Shown here: piece after piece, positions 44,817 to 53,033 of the stretch | Layout of the letters: every line of letters begins with the position of its first letter | How positions within the stretch are numbered: the stretch's first letter is position 1 | Assembly: GCF_003386535.1 (NCBI RefSeq) | Contig: NZ_QTTN01000002.1 | Location: 213,595-277,594 of the forward strand | DNA length: 64,000 nucleotides | From: Paenibacillus taihuensis | GTDB taxonomy: Bacteria; Bacillota; Bacilli; Paenibacillales; Paenibacillaceae | Direction: 5' to 3' | Notes under the pieces: model-generated | What the model saw: only the letters and a program-made list of their open reading frames with translations | Database searches by the model: none | Told to the model about the DNA's origin: nothing | Program-made: the position numbers and the translations under genes

Positions 44817-45773
44817 TCAGTTTCCTTTCGTTCTCAATATGACATCTGTAATCTGACCGGTAACTTCCATTGCAAGAAGACCGTCTTCACCAGTGACGCG
44901 AGGAACGGTATTACTAGCGATGCTATCCAGAAAATCAATCAACTGCATCCTGAGCGGCTCCTGAATCGGCAAGACGAATTTTTCGATCATATTTTGCTGC
45001 ATATAATTCGAATTGGCAATTGGCTGAGAAAAATGGGTCGAACGAGTGACAATTATTTTTTTATCCAGCAGGTCCGCTTGAATGAACGCGCTTCTGGTGA
45101 CGATCCGGACCATTCGCACCTTCTCTTCGGTAATATAGCTAGCCGTGACTTGGGCCATAAGTCCATTCTCCATACGCAGCAGCGCTGCGGCATGGCGGAT
45201 GGTATTCTGTTCGAGATATCCCATTGCTTGAACGGCTGATGTTCTAGACCGCAGCAAATAATGGAGGATATAAATATCGTGGATCATCAAATCCTCCACG
45301 ACATTGACATGTTTCCATCTCAGCTCGTACGGACTCATGCGATGGATGTCGAGCGCAATGACCTCCTCCCCTTCCAGTATTTTGCAAAGCGCTTTTATAG
45401 TGGAATTGTACAGCTCGATATGTCCGACCTGTAGTTTGATCCCGGCTTCTGACGATCGCCGTATAAGCTCACGGCCTTCTGCCAAAGACGATGCAAGCGG
45501 CTTTTCCATCAGCATATGGACACCTTTTGCCAGACAAGCCAGGCCGATTTCGTAATGAACCGGTGTCGGAACCGCAATCGACACCGCGTCAACCACATCG
45601 AGCAGTTCGTATAAACTGCCGTAAGCTGTCGTCTGGTATTTGCCGGCGATGCTTTGAGCCCGCTTCATATCGGCATCATAGATACCGGACAACGTGCAGT
45701 ACCCAGGTATTGAAGCGTACACCCGTACATGATTCTCCCCCATGGCGCCTGCCCCGATCACGCCTACCCTCAC
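44817..45773 (-). CDS. Gfo/Idh/MocA-family dehydrogenase (WbpB/WlbA-like)
   Basis: 318 residues. Rossmann motif GVIGAGAMGENHVRV, EKP motif MLMEKPLASSLAEGR, and a C-terminal substrate domain with VVEDLMIHDIYILHYLL. Its ATG overlaps the upstream glycosyltransferase stop by four bases. In a cluster with WbpA-, WbpE- and WbpD-like genes it would oxidise C3 of UDP-N-acetylglucuronic acid before amination. Confidence 0.87.
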   Translation of the reverse strand: MRVGVIGAGAMGENHVRVYASIPGYCTLSGIYDADMKRAQSIAGKYQTTAYGSLYELLDVVDAVSIAVPTPVHYEIGLACLAKGVHMLMEKPLASSLAEGRELIRRSSEAGIKLQVGHIELYNSTIKALCKILEGEEVIALDIHRMSPYELRWKHVNVVEDLMIHDIYILHYLLRSRTSAVQAMGYLEQNTIRHAAALLRMENGLMAQVTASYITEEKVRMVRIVTRSAFIQADLLDKKIIVTRSTHFSQPIANSNYMQQNMIEKFVLPIQEPLRMQLIDFLDSIASNTVPRVTGEDGLLAMEVTGQITDVILRTKGN

Positions 45774-46777
45774 GAATGATGCCCCTCTCTCTCGAAGTCG
45801 CGGCAGAAATACATAAATTCAAACCACTTCTTTGAAATCGCCTCGGGTGTAAATCGTTTGCTTGCTTTGAGCGCCAATTTAGAAAGCGTCTGCCTATAGG
45901 CTTCGTTAGTCAGCAGTTCCTGCAAGGCAACGGCGTATTTGTCTAATGCGTCCGGAAGCCACCAGTAAGGAGGCGAGCCCCAGTTTACGTCATAGAGAAG
46001 CCGCTGGCTGGAAGCAATTTCATAAATGCCGCCTACGGCAGACGCGATAACCGGCACGCCGCAAGTCATCGCTTCGAGGATTTGATTCGGGCAATTCTCG
46101 TCCTTGCTGCCGCAAACCATGATATGCCATTTACTTATAATCTCCGCCATATGCGGATGAGGGACGCCTGTCTTGATCGTCAGATTGGGAGGGTGATCGT
46201 TCAACCATCCATGCTGATTGCTCGACGCATTTGAGAGTACCATCTCAAACCGAATAGCAGGAAACTTCCGTGCCAGGAATGGCATGACCTCTGGCCCCTT
46301 CAGCAAACCATTTAAATCATGTCCGATCCATCCGACCACGATTTCGTTTGCTTTGGTCCGAGGGTAGAAGAGTTCGCTGTCGACCATACCGGGAATCACG
46401 TGAATCAGATGTGCTGGATAGCCGTGCTGCTTGATAACGATCTGCCGATGGTATTCCGAGCAAACAACCATCGGCACGTAACCTCTTAACGGCAGATTCT
46501 GGTCGAAGTTAGGTCCCGTGCTCCATCTCGTTCCTTGGCTAAGCTGGAAATCCGGCGTATAGTTCTGGACAAAGTGATTCCACCAGCCGGGAGCCTGCTT
46601 CTCGACAATCTGCACGGTGCTTGGATAGATCGGCACTTGTCCAGGATTAGGAGCAAACGCCACCATCAAATCAGAGGGACAAAACCGCGGCAGCCACTTG
46701 GCTCGCATATTGGCATCCGTACTCGGGCCTGACATCGAAGGTACGAAATTATCTATGAGAATTTTAAAGCGAAACAT
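45770..46777 (-). CDS. GT4-like glycosyltransferase, first gene of the wbp-like operon
   Basis: 335 residues from the ATG at 46777, which has AAGGGGGTT upstream; a longer open frame to 47041 adds 88 residues of unlikely sequence overlapping the opposite promoter region. GT-B features: FVPSMSGPSTDANMRAKWL, GWIGHDLNGLLKGPEVMPFL and the Glu motif NQILEAMTCGVPVIASAVGG. Divergent from the GT4 gene at 47081. Transfers an unknown sugar. Confidence 0.88.
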   Translation of the reverse strand: MFRFKILIDNFVPSMSGPSTDANMRAKWLPRFCPSDLMVAFAPNPGQVPIYPSTVQIVEKQAPGWWNHFVQNYTPDFQLSQGTRWSTGPNFDQNLPLRGYVPMVVCSEYHRQIVIKQHGYPAHLIHVIPGMVDSELFYPRTKANEIVVGWIGHDLNGLLKGPEVMPFLARKFPAIRFEMVLSNASSNQHGWLNDHPPNLTIKTGVPHPHMAEIISKWHIMVCGSKDENCPNQILEAMTCGVPVIASAVGGIYEIASSQRLLYDVNWGSPPYWWLPDALDKYAVALQELLTNEAYRQTLSKLALKASKRFTPEAISKKWFEFMYFCRDFEREGHHS

Positions 46778-47080
46778 ATAGAACCCCCTTATCAATTTTG
46801 CGCTCGACAAGATCATTACCGAATACGGAATGCCCTTCTTCAAGAAACCAACTTTGCTAGGGCAATCCTGCGTATCCAAGGCAGATAATGGCGATTGAGT
46901 CTTTCTCATCTTATGGCTGATAGTATTAAAGAGTTCTAGTCTGCTGCCTGAAGTCTCAAGAAATCGTATAGATTCATAGCGAAACTGAAAAAACGATTGC
47001 AAACGGGCTTTTGTCCCTTTCGGAATGCCAAGATGACACATACACTTGTAAGGACATGAGACTAGAAAGGCAGGTTACCT

Positions 47081-48313
47081 ATGCGCATTCTGCTTGCCAC
47101 CTATTGGGGGCTTCCTTCTGTTGGTGGATTGGAGAAATATGTGCTGCAGCTGAAGAGGGGATTGGAAGCACGGGGACATGAAGTGGATATTTTCTGCAGA
47201 ATGCCTGATGAGTCCGGTTTTCAACTTCTGAACAAGGGCTGGGTATTGGCTAAAAGCTTCATTCAGCCCCTGATATCGGCCAAAGCGGATACTTACTTCG
47301 CCAATCATCTCCCCGGGCTTGATCATGAAGTCAAATCCATGGAAATCGATAAATATTGCTATGAGGCTGCCGCAGCTTATTTCATGCCGGCAAACTATGA
47401 CGTTATCCATACGCAGGACGTAATTTCCGCCAGGGCATTTGCTCGGATCCGCAGCGCTCATACGGCACTCGTATCTACGATCCACGGATGCCTCTCGACC
47501 GAAAGTCTTGCCAGGCATCAAGCGGATGGTATCACTCACGACGCTTTTAGTAAAACTCCGCTCTGGTACTACTACGGTCTAATCGAGCACATCGGTGTTA
47601 TGCAGAACCATGAAACCATTACGCCGACAGAGTGGCTTAAAGCGATCATGAGCCGGGATTTTCGCGTCCCGGACGATCGGATGACAACAGTCCCGAACGG
47701 AATGGATATCGGGGATTTCTTGCTTAAAATGAACGAACCGATCCTTACGCCCGACGCCGGCGGAAAGAAGGTCATTCTATGCTCGGCCCGTTTCGATCCG
47801 GTCAAGGGGCATTTCCACTTACTTCGGGCTCTAGTCCGCTTAAAGCAGGCCCGAAACGATTGGGTGTGCTGGCTGGCGGGAAATGGACAATTGGAAGGAA
47901 GGATGAGGGAGCAGGCTGCAGCTTACGGGCTTCAGAACGAAGTCGTGTTCTTGGGAAACCGCCAGGACATTCCGGCTCTACTAAACAAGTCGGATATATT
48001 CGTGCTTCCGAGCTTACAGGATAATCACCCTTACGCCATTATGGAAGCTCAAGTTGCCGGGAAAGCATTGGTTGTGTCGGGCGCTGGCGGCATCCCGGAA
48101 ATGGTGGAACATGAGAAGACCGGCTTGATCTTCCCTGCAGGGAACGAACAGGATCTATACGGTCATCTGCTTTCCGTTCTCAGCGAGGACGACCTTAGAC
48201 GGCGGCTTGGGGAACAGTCTAAAGCGTTTGGCTTTCAGCGGTGGTCTCTTCCCGCGATGACCGAGAGAATCTTAGCGATTTACGAAAGAGCACTTCAAAA
48301 GAGATGGAGGTAA
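47081..48313 (+). CDS. Family GT4 glycosyltransferase, module copy 2
   Basis: 410 residues, close paralogue of the protein at 39146 along its full length (YWGLPSVGGLEKYV, ILCSARFDPVKGH, YAIMEAQVAGKALVVSGAGG). About 90 bp upstream of both genes is also similar, including GAGACT-GAAAGG just before the start. GGAGG for the next gene overlaps its stop codon, so the basic protein at 48319 is in the same transcript. Confidence 0.92.
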   Translation: MRILLATYWGLPSVGGLEKYVLQLKRGLEARGHEVDIFCRMPDESGFQLLNKGWVLAKSFIQPLISAKADTYFANHLPGLDHEVKSMEIDKYCYEAAAAYFMPANYDVIHTQDVISARAFARIRSAHTALVSTIHGCLSTESLARHQADGITHDAFSKTPLWYYYGLIEHIGVMQNHETITPTEWLKAIMSRDFRVPDDRMTTVPNGMDIGDFLLKMNEPILTPDAGGKKVILCSARFDPVKGHFHLLRALVRLKQARNDWVCWLAGNGQLEGRMREQAAAYGLQNEVVFLGNRQDIPALLNKSDIFVLPSLQDNHPYAIMEAQVAGKALVVSGAGGIPEMVEHEKTGLIFPAGNEQDLYGHLLSVLSEDDLRRRLGEQSKAFGFQRWSLPAMTERILAIYERALQKRWR

Positions 48314-48318
48314 CCTTC

Positions 48319-48651
48319 ATGGCCGCGCGAAAAAAAAGTAAACCCGGAAAATCGAAGAGAAGGATATCCCGGGGGCGACGACGCAAGAGCAAGAGCACGA
48401 ACAGAAAAACAAGGCGTCCCCTGCGTCTCGGAAGGAAGAGGCTGAGGAGGAGGCTGAGGAGGAATCGCCGCTTCGCTTCCTACGTCTCCGCTAACAGATA
48501 TAACCGCTTCTTTCTTTCGCCCCAACGAACGATTCGTTTAAATGTGGAGCGCCGGATATGGGACCGCATCGCTGCCGGACTCCCCCCGTCCTACCTGGCG
48601 CCTGATATTGATTTCGTGCAGCATATGAAACTGTTTTCTCCCAATCTTTAA
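48319..48651 (+). CDS. Very basic Arg/Lys-rich protein, 110 residues
   Basis: ATG at 48319 with GGAGGT placed six bases upstream, overlapping the stop of the glycosyltransferase. The first 55 residues are mostly Arg, Lys and Ser (for example KSKRRISRGRRRKSKS and RKRLRRRLRRNRR). The second half is an ordinary, partly aromatic sequence (FASYVSANRYNRFF; IWDRIAAGLPPSYL). No known domain recognised. Its basic part resembles the tails of the glycosyltransferases at 40538 and 48781. Possible roles: binding an acidic polysaccharide (the locus should make a uronic acid) or spore-layer assembly. Module copy 1 lacks this gene. Confidence 0.75.
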   Translation: MAARKKSKPGKSKRRISRGRRRKSKSTNRKTRRPLRLGRKRLRRRLRRNRRFASYVSANRYNRFFLSPQRTIRLNVERRIWDRIAAGLPPSYLAPDIDFVQHMKLFSPNL

Positions 48652-48747
48652 TTCTCCCTGACCGGTTTCGGATACGATCTTCTCAAGCCATTCGGAGCCG
48701 GTCAACCAATATTCCGCAGACTTGTCCATCCTTCATCATCATCCGCC

Positions 48748-48780
48748 TTGGCGCCCCCTAGCAAATAGGAGGGTGCAAGA
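48748..48780. terminator. Hairpin between convergent genes of module copy 2
   Basis: CTTGGCGCCCCCTA and TAGGAGGGTGCAAG around loop GCAAA, with a few mismatches. It corresponds in position and partly in sequence to the terminator at 40499. Confidence 0.55.
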
Positions 48781-50442
48781 TTAGACGGATTTTTTCAGCA
48801 GCCTTTTGCGCGTTTTATATCTTTGTGCCGGTTTTCCTTTGTAAACCTGTTTTCCTTTGCGATTCTTTCTACCCTTTCTCTTCCCGTTCCCCTTCCTTAT
48901 TACTCGGCCCAAAGGAGGATAGGATAGATGGTCGTTCCGGATTGCCGACCCGACAGGGTATGCGAAGAGCCTTGGCTCCGACACAACAACTACATCGGAC
49001 AAACTGAAGCCGCAGAGCCTGAAGGCTTCAGGCGAAGCGAATGGCCGTTTCGTACCCAGTTCCAGAAGATACGCGGACGGAGTTAGATGCCCCCTATATA
49101 ACCGGCCTGGCTTTAAAGGCCTAATACGGTCGGCAGTTTTGTGCATAACGGCCTTTGCCGCCAAAAGACGGAGCATGCTCATAAAAGAGCCTAATCTGAC
49201 CCGATAGGCTTCCGTTCCGAAGCTCTGCTTTACCCGATCGACATCCACGGCTGCGGACTCCGAATGAAGCCCTTCTATTACTTTGCTGGCTAACCCGCCG
49301 ATATCGCCCTTATCCACCAGCATGCTCTCCTGGCCTACCGCCGTTAAAACTTCTGCCAATCCTCCCGAACGATAGGCAACCGTTTTTTTCCCGAATAACA
49401 AAGCCTCAAGAGCGATCATGCCGAACCCCTCATCGATTAAACTCGGAACCACAAGTACATCTATGAGGGGGTAAATGCTCTCGATGTCGGGCTGAAAGCC
49501 CAGCATCCGGAAGCGGTCTCGGTATTCCGACTGTTCGACCAGTTTCCGGCAGTATTGTTCATAATCGGCATCACCGGCAGGACTTGCGATACAAAGAAAA
49601 CAAAGATCCCGCTGCTCCGCGCAAAGCTTGAAGGCCATGAGCAGAAAATGTTCCAAGCCCTTCTCCTTCTGCATGCCGGCTGAGATATAGCCGATCAAAT
49701 GCTTGTGATCGGGGAATCCGAATCTCTTCTTTAACTCCTCATTCGTTCGGACCCACGGCAGCGAGTTTTCCTCGCAAACCGGATTGGACGGAGGATGAAG
49801 CAGGAGCTTCTCATCCGGCACGATTCCTCGGAACATGAAGAGTGAATGATTGGAGACGCCTACGATAAAGTCGGCATACCGATTGATAAAATGAACGGAT
49901 TGCGGGGCTGCCGCATGATCTTGTATGATCTCGTTGATCAACCAAACAACCGGAATCCCTAGCGCTTTAGCCGCCATGGCGGGCAGCGCGTTCACGCAGG
50001 TATTCACAATGACGATGTCGGGTCTGTATTGCTGAAGCAATTGAATAAGCATGGCATGCTTTCCTTCGGCTAAGATGGAAGCTTCCGTCCGCTCCAGCTC
50101 ACCATCAGGATGATAGATGGACCATAGTAAAGAGAACGGTTCGATCACGGTTCGAATGCCGTCTGCCATGGCTTCCCTCTTCAACATACCGTCCTCGGGC
50201 ACAACCAAGGTGCATTCCGCCTGGGGAGAGATCTCCTTCGCCAGCATTGACAAATATTTTTCCGCACCGGTAATGAACCGCCCGCCGCAGATGTGCGAGA
50301 ACAGCATCACCTTTAAGCGGGTTTCACCGGCTTCTTTTCCTGGGGAATCAAGGACGGAGAAACGTTTCTTGTCTGATAATTTCTTTCTACGCTTACGCCT
50401 TCCGATTCTTTTCGCAGGAGCCGTTTTACTCATGAGTTCCAC
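48781..50442 (-). CDS. GT-B glycosyltransferase with basic N- and C-terminal extensions, module copy 2
   Basis: 553 residues. Paralogue of the protein at 40538 through the catalytic part (HICGGRFITGAEKYL, LIGYISAGMQKEKGLEHFL, EGFGMIALEALLFGKKTVAYR) and the following extra domain. It has a basic N-terminal addition (RIGRRKRRKKLSDKKR) absent from copy 1 and a basic tail (KRKGRKNRKGKQ). The catalytic Glu motif is intact in both copies, so both are probably active. Convergent with the basic-protein gene. Confidence 0.88.
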   Translation of the reverse strand: MELMSKTAPAKRIGRRKRRKKLSDKKRFSVLDSPGKEAGETRLKVMLFSHICGGRFITGAEKYLSMLAKEISPQAECTLVVPEDGMLKREAMADGIRTVIEPFSLLWSIYHPDGELERTEASILAEGKHAMLIQLLQQYRPDIVIVNTCVNALPAMAAKALGIPVVWLINEIIQDHAAAPQSVHFINRYADFIVGVSNHSLFMFRGIVPDEKLLLHPPSNPVCEENSLPWVRTNEELKKRFGFPDHKHLIGYISAGMQKEKGLEHFLLMAFKLCAEQRDLCFLCIASPAGDADYEQYCRKLVEQSEYRDRFRMLGFQPDIESIYPLIDVLVVPSLIDEGFGMIALEALLFGKKTVAYRSGGLAEVLTAVGQESMLVDKGDIGGLASKVIEGLHSESAAVDVDRVKQSFGTEAYRVRLGSFMSMLRLLAAKAVMHKTADRIRPLKPGRLYRGHLTPSAYLLELGTKRPFASPEAFRLCGFSLSDVVVVSEPRLFAYPVGSAIRNDHLSYPPLGRVIRKGNGKRKGRKNRKGKQVYKGKPAQRYKTRKRLLKKSV

Positions 50443-50530
50443 TCCTTATGCCGCATCCAGCGACCGTTTCGGGTATGCCTCCTGCATCGGACACCATGAC
50501 TGCTTTTTGTCTCCCTTTCCGGTACGGATT

Positions 50531-51550
50531 CTATAATCTCATCTGTTGGCAAAGATGCTTAAGGTCAGGTATCGAAACGCAGATGTTGTCAAGACCCGCC
50601 CAATACCACGGAAGCCCTTCATAACGGGGAGGCCGGGAGCCGATTCCTGTGTAGGCAACATGCTGCAGCCCTCCGTAATCGCATATACGCTTAATATCAT
50701 GGACAATGAAATTGGGAGAGAAAAATTCAAGCACCTTGGTCTGTGGGCTGCAGAAGGTCAGATTCGTCAACGCGCTTCCGGTAGGCGAAATCACATAGGC
50801 GGCTTCCGAGAACAGCTTGATTTGTTCTTTGACCGGCAAGCGCTCCGGATAGATGATCTCAAACCCAAACGATTGCAGGACCCCGATGACCTCCTCTTCA
50901 TTCGTTAAGGTTCTTCCGACCGAGTGCCCGCGGCTTATATACAATCTTCTTGAAGGTCTTGGCTCCTGAGAAAGAAACTGGCTTCTTAAGAAATGATAGA
51001 TCCATTCCTGCCCGAATCCGATTGATGGCGCGATTAGCCGTTCAGCCTCGATATGAGTTTGCTTGTTGCTGTAAATCAAACGATCAGCTGTGATGCCAAG
51101 CATCTCCAGCGTCTCATACTGAAAGGGCTGCAACTGTTCACTCAAGATGTATTTATCTACAGGTATCCCGGTGCACGAAAGCAGATAGATACGTGGAAGG
51201 ACGTCATACATCCAATGATAGTAGTTGGATGAGCCGATTTTCGTCAGGACGGCAATATTTCCAGGCACATACTCGACTGGCGGTAACGTTTGAGTGAGAA
51301 AAATCGGATGTTTGTGAGGATCATTGCTCCAATCATACGAGACTTCCCAAATCAACACATTGTTAGGAGAAATCACGGTTCCGCTATCACCGTACACCCT
51401 GCCCCGGGGAATCGTAGCTACAAAGGTTGGACACTTGGCATTCACGGCAACCTCGCAGTATACATCCGATAATGCGTAACCCGAGCTGACGGCCCAATCT
51501 TTCATCCAATAATAATAATCCGTTGGCCTGTTAATCAGACGGAATCCCAC
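50531..51550 (-). CDS. Family GT61 (DUF563) glycosyltransferase
   Basis: Up to 339 residues. Family GT61 features: NYYHWMYDVLPRIYLL, RLYISRGHSVGRTLTNEEEV, and the C-terminal YVISPTGSALTNLTFCSP. The start is uncertain: the frame opens with a GTG at 51550 inside the end of the rmlD-like gene (GAGAGG almost touching), and no better start is seen until MKDW at residue 16. Family members are retaining or inverting transferases acting on polysaccharides or glycoproteins. Last gene of the unit beginning with the rmlA remnant. Confidence 0.88.
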   Translation of the reverse strand: MGFRLINRPTDYYYWMKDWAVSSGYALSDVYCEVAVNAKCPTFVATIPRGRVYGDSGTVISPNNVLIWEVSYDWSNDPHKHPIFLTQTLPPVEYVPGNIAVLTKIGSSNYYHWMYDVLPRIYLLSCTGIPVDKYILSEQLQPFQYETLEMLGITADRLIYSNKQTHIEAERLIAPSIGFGQEWIYHFLRSQFLSQEPRPSRRLYISRGHSVGRTLTNEEEVIGVLQSFGFEIIYPERLPVKEQIKLFSEAAYVISPTGSALTNLTFCSPQTKVLEFFSPNFIVHDIKRICDYGGLQHVAYTGIGSRPPRYEGLPWYWAGLDNICVSIPDLKHLCQQMRL

Positions 51551-52103
51551 CTCTCAGATTTAGACTTGGATGTTGGTAGGTTCCATACTGTTCCGTCGTG
51601 ATTAACCGTTCGATGCATTCCGCTAAATCAAGCGTACTCATAGGGGAGTCGACTTGATCGCTGGCCAACTTGATCGTCTCCTGATTCTCGGCGAGCGAGC
51701 GTACAATGAAATGCCGGGGACAAACCGCCTTCACGAACTGCTCCCCCAGCAGCTTCGATTGGCCGTAGATATTGAGCTTGGTTCGATCCAATTCGCTATA
51801 ATCTGTACTGAAATGAACCAGCTTTGCACCGGCTGACTCCGCGGCAATTGCCAAATGGCTGACTCCGAGCGCATTGATCCGGTAAGCTTCCTCAGCAGCC
51901 TCCTCGGCGAAACCTACCTTGGAATAGGCCTCCGCATTAATAACAACGTCTGGCTTCATAGCGCCAATACGCTTCTGCACAGCTCGCAAGTCACAAATAT
52001 CGAGCTCCTGCCGGGTATAAACCGTGCATGCATACGATGGTCCGAGAACACGGAGCAAGTCTCGTCCGAGCTGTCCATCGGCACCTGTGATTATGATATT
52101 CAT
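51531..52103 (-). pseudogene. Shortened dTDP-4-dehydrorhamnose reductase (RmlD-like)
   Basis: 190 residues from the ATG at 52103 (AGGAGGAAGG upstream) against about 285 for a normal RmlD. The NAD motif TGADGQLGRDLL, NAEAYSKVG, STDYSELDRTK and YGQSK are there. However, the segment after STDY is shortened, the SWVYG...NFV region after IVRS is missing, and the protein stops soon after YGTYQHPS, lacking the sugar-binding end. The remaining frame is open, so it may be translated, but a working reductase is unlikely. Confidence 0.75.
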
Positions 52104-52117
52104 GCGTTTCCTTCCTC

Positions 52118-52272
52118 CTAATCTCGGAAGCTCCCTGACAGCCGAAGTCCGGCATCGAGCAGCAACTGCTGCGTTCCAGCGTCTGTCCACCATCCCGATA
52201 GAATTCGATATCCCAGCCTCACGAACGGTTCCGCAAGCTTCCTGTGCCGCCGGCTAAGATGATTCCTCTCAA
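52118..52272 (-). pseudogene. Remnant of rmlA-type sugar-1-phosphate nucleotidylyltransferase
   Basis: On the minus strand a TTG after AAGGAG starts RGIILAGGTGS, the unmistakable N-terminal nucleotide-binding motif of RmlA-type enzymes. After about 12 codons that frame ends. The next 100 bases in another frame encode GYRILSGWWTDAGTQQLLLDA, which matches the family's C-terminal WTDAGT segment. Nearly 200 residues in between are gone. Directly upstream of the shortened rmlD, so a former rhamnose-nucleotide pathway is inferred. Confidence 0.7.
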
Positions 52273-52324
52273 CTGCGCAACTCCTTCTCTCTCGAGATAT
52301 AAATCTGAGATAATACCATGCTGC

Positions 52325-52333
52325 TATGATATG
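52325..52333 (-). promoter_or_regulatory. Sigma-K-like -10 element upstream of rmlA/rmlD/GT61
   Basis: CATATCATA on the minus strand fits CATANNNTA; context AGCAGCATGG is shared with the site at 42157. About 55 bp upstream of the rmlA remnant start. Confidence 0.4.
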
Positions 52334-52554
52334 CATCCCTGTCGGATGACTAATGGACGATTACCTCCACCGTTCAAAATTGGCTCTTGCCCAACCCAAA
52401 AGCGCAAGGATTCGAATGAAAGAAGCGGCTGCCCGTAGGCAGCCGCTTCTTAGGACAGGGATCTTGATCCCGAAAGATATTAGATTAGGGATGTATTACC
52501 ATAGAGTGCAATCAGAGCTTGGCCCATTCTCTAGTAAATAGGCATGAAACGATA

Positions 52555-52582
52555 ACATCTGATAGATTCGCTACATAGAATA
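52555..52582 (+). promoter_or_regulatory. Sigma-K promoter of the collagen-like gene
   Basis: ACA at 52555-52557, 16 bases, then CATAGAATA at 52574-52582, matching the mother-cell sigma-K consensus mACm-16-CATAnnnTA at every defined position. The start codon follows about 33 bases after the -10, leaving room for a short leader with GAGGT. Confidence 0.7.
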
Positions 52583-52615
52583 TATAGATTCTACAAGAAA
52601 AGAGGTTGAGATAAT

Positions 52616-52891
52616 ATGTCAGATTCAAGAGGCAGCAATGGTTCGCGCGGCTCCAACGGTTCCCGCGGTTCGAATGGTTCCCGGGGCTCCAACGGTTCCC
52701 GCGGCTCCAACGGTTCCCAGGGCTCCAACGGTTCCCGCGGCTCCAACGGTTCCCGCGGCTCCAACGGTTCCCACGGCTCCAATGGTTCCCGCGGTTCCAA
52801 CGGTTCCCACGGCTCCAATGGTTCCCGCGGTTCCAACGGCTCGCGTGGTTCCAATGGTTCCCGCGGCTCCAATGGCTCCCGCGGAAACTAA
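52616..52891 (+). CDS. Collagen-like Gly-Ser-Asn/Arg repeat protein
   Basis: 91 residues: after MSDSR the protein is a continuous run of Gly-Xaa-Yaa triplets with X always Ser and Y alternating Asn and Arg (rarely Gln or His), about 14 hexapeptides of GSNGSR type; the DNA period is 18 bp. There is no signal peptide, proline or globular head or tail. An AGAGGT site before the ATG, a sigma-K-type promoter upstream and a terminator downstream fix the strand. The reverse strand is also open (Pro-Glu-rich) but lacks such signals. Sigma-K timing and the glycosyltransferase locus suggest a spore coat or exosporium protein, with Ser possibly glycosylated as Thr is in BclA-type proteins; this is inference. 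Confidence 0.8.
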   Translation: MSDSRGSNGSRGSNGSRGSNGSRGSNGSRGSNGSQGSNGSRGSNGSRGSNGSHGSNGSRGSNGSHGSNGSRGSNGSRGSNGSRGSNGSRGN

Positions 52892-52931
52892 CGATTGCAG
52901 TTACCTGATCACCTTTTCGAGCACAAAAAAT

Positions 52932-52962
52932 AAAAGCTGCCGGTGTTTTTGCAGCTTTTTTT
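52932..52962 (+). terminator. Terminator after the collagen-like gene
   Basis: AAAGCTGC-CGGTGTTTTT-GCAGCTTT followed by TTTTTGC. Confidence 0.9.
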
Positions 52963-53033
52963 GCATACCGATATTCCAACCTGATCGCACCAGAAGGCAC
53001 TTCAATTTCGAGCTTGCAGTACGCTGCCGCGAT

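Noticed and set aside
46778..47041. N-terminal extension of the glycosyltransferase at 45770
   Set aside because: The ATG at 46777 has a strong ribosome binding site and begins with a typical GT-B start; the extension overlaps the opposite gene's promoter region.
52118..52336. 72-residue ORF as a real small protein
   Set aside because: Its middle matches the C-terminal part of RmlA-type enzymes and the start of that enzyme lies beside it in another frame, so it is a remnant.
52591..52872. Reverse-strand ORF of Pro-Glu-Arg repeats across the collagen-like gene
   Set aside because: It is open only because the 18-bp DNA repeat has no stops in that frame; promoter, ribosome binding site and terminator all support the plus strand.
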